A stretch of 64,000 bases of DNA, taken from Scheffersomyces stipitis CBS 6054. Its lineage: Eukaryota > Ascomycota > Pichiomycetes > Serinales > Debaryomycetaceae. The DNA lies in NCBI RefSeq assembly GCF_000209165.1, contig NC_009044.1, forward strand, positions 62,001-126,000, read 5' to 3'. The number at the start of each line of letters is the position of its first letter. Position 1 is the stretch's first letter. The position numbers and the translations under genes are program-made. Positions 63,197 through 64,000 of the stretch are shown piece after piece. Below the pieces are notes generated by a model. The model had not been told where the DNA came from and did no database searches. It saw only the letters and a list, made by a program, of their open reading frames with translations.

Positions 63197-64000
63197 ATGG
63201 CATCCCATATGCGTTACACTCCGCTCACCGCAGACCCCAGTCATACGTTGCCCCTGTTCCCACCGTCCTACGACGATTTGGATGACAACAACGACGACTA
63301 CACGTATTCGTCGTCGGCCACTCCGGCTATCGAGCAATTTGAGTTGGACGACGGCATCGATGGCATCGACGACGGCATCACACGACGAACACAACGTGAA
63401 GGGCTCCTTGTACGAGCTTCGCTCATGACCAAGAAGTTCGCTAACAACTTCAACAACTCCATCATCCACCCGGTGCTGCAAATAATAGACCCCATCTACG
63501 AAGGCTACAAATACTTCCAGCAGAAATATGAGCAGAATATCCTCAAGTTGGGCAACCCGTTGGTGGTGAAACGGTTGCTCTACGTGTTGTTCATCATGAT
63601 AGTAATCTTCTTTGTCACCAAGCATAACGTCAACGACGGCGTTAATGGCACTTCCGGAGGTACTTTTTCGGCAGGAAAGTTCTACAATATAGATAAGCTC
63701 AGTTCTTCGGTCGATGACTTCATCTCAGCCAAGTTAATGAAAGAAAACTTGGAGTACTTTTCGTCTATGTCTCACATCACCGGCTCCAACGGCGACTTGA
63801 CTCTTGCCCGTTATATCGAAACCTACATGCACAATAACGGCATCCGCATCATGGACATGAACCAGCTCCAGAGCTATACTAACTACCCCGTTTACAATGA
63901 GAAAGACACCTATCTCAAGCTTCTGGACAACTCTTTCTCTGCTCATTTGTATGAGATGAATAACAAGACGATGGAACACTTGGCATATAACCCCAATGCG
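63197..64000 (+). CDS. TRE1: Tre1/Tre2-like transferrin-receptor-family protein (partial, 3' end outside window)
   Basis: The frame is open from ATG 63197 to the right edge, 268 codons. The cytosolic N-terminus carries PPSY at residues 22-25 (LFPPSYDDLDD). A TM segment follows (LLYVLFIMIVIFFVT, about 137-151). Then comes the start of an ectodomain (LMKENLEYFSSMSHITGSNGDLTLARYIE) like M28/transferrin-receptor proteins. S. cerevisiae Tre1/Tre2 have this layout, use their PY motif to bind the Rsp5 ubiquitin ligase with Bsd2, and send the metal transporter Smf1 to the vacuole. Orthologue of TRE1 versus TRE2 cannot be told apart, and the protease-associated domain lies beyond the edge. Vps70 is a less likely alternative because it lacks the N-terminal PY motif. 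Confidence 0.75.
   Translation, partial: MASHMRYTPLTADPSHTLPLFPPSYDDLDDNNDDYTYSSSATPAIEQFELDDGIDGIDDGITRRTQREGLLVRASLMTKKFANNFNNSIIHPVLQIIDPIYEGYKYFQQKYEQNILKLGNPLVVKRLLYVLFIMIVIFFVTKHNVNDGVNGTSGGTFSAGKFYNIDKLSSSVDDFISAKLMKENLEYFSSMSHITGSNGDLTLARYIETYMHNNGIRIMDMNQLQSYTNYPVYNEKDTYLKLLDNSFSAHLYEMNNKTMEHLAYNPNA

Noticed and set aside
62793..63428. 211-codon ORF overlapping the TRE-like start
   Set aside because: Different frame, upstream part looks like leader sequence, and the TRE frame has the clear PY motif, TM and family similarity.

Overview
The window looks like a gene-dense nuclear chromosome segment from a budding yeast of the CTG-Ser clade, plausibly a Scheffersomyces/Pichia stipitis-like species. 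The species is an inference. The evidence is yeast-type genes with short intergenic gaps, introns with TACTAAC-like branch sites, orthologues of S. cerevisiae and Candida genes throughout, and CTG codons that are rare in the highly expressed ATP2 and fall where Ser/Thr is expected (for example in STE24). Residues quoted here use the standard code, so in vivo any CTG is probably Ser. I see no rRNA, tRNA, CRISPR array, complete transposon or centromere.

Layout: 0.8-10 kb holds RCH1 (Ca2+ homeostasis), PEP7/VAC1 (endosomal FYVE tether), PTC7 (PP2C phosphatase), TIM11 (ATP synthase e), PEX10 (peroxisomal RING E3, one intron) and an MNN10-type mannosyltransferase. 11.5-22 kb holds SWI1 (chromatin remodelling, long polyQ), a Rieske non-haem iron oxygenase, trifunctional HIS4 and PEX5 (PTS1 receptor). 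22.9-28.9 kb is the most unusual part: three tandem divergent HSP70-like genes. They lack the EEVD tail and instead end in PPxY/LPxY motifs, and the third has lost most of its ATPase and substrate-binding domains. 29.5-39.9 kb holds CAR2, a DIF1/SML1-type ribonucleotide-reductase regulator, two four-TM claudin/Sur7-like proteins (the first ECM7-like), MET17 and a T5orf172/GIY-YIG-like protein. 40-54 kb holds SUB2 (long intron, odd donor), a small mitochondrial protein of unknown function, PRO3, a JHD2/KDM5 demethylase, ATP2 and STE24 (both with introns) and LUC7. 54.7-64 kb holds an F-box protein, a GH72 glucanosyltransferase with three mini-introns (one apparently GC-AG), a beta-lactamase-fold hydrolase, a small secreted Gly-rich protein and the 5' part of a TRE1/TRE2-like gene cut by the right edge.

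Functional links: PEX10 is part of the E3 machinery that ubiquitinates PEX5 for recycling, and the PEX5 here keeps its N-terminal Cys. CAR2 and PRO3 are consecutive enzymes of arginine-to-proline conversion. TIM11 and ATP2 belong to the same ATP synthase. SUB2 and LUC7 are splicing factors and lie in a window with two non-canonical 5' splice sites. The TRE-like protein and the HSP70-like proteins all carry PY-type motifs that could bind the WW domains of the Rsp5 ubiquitin ligase. The HSP70 cluster with PY tails is the best candidate for an undescribed system.
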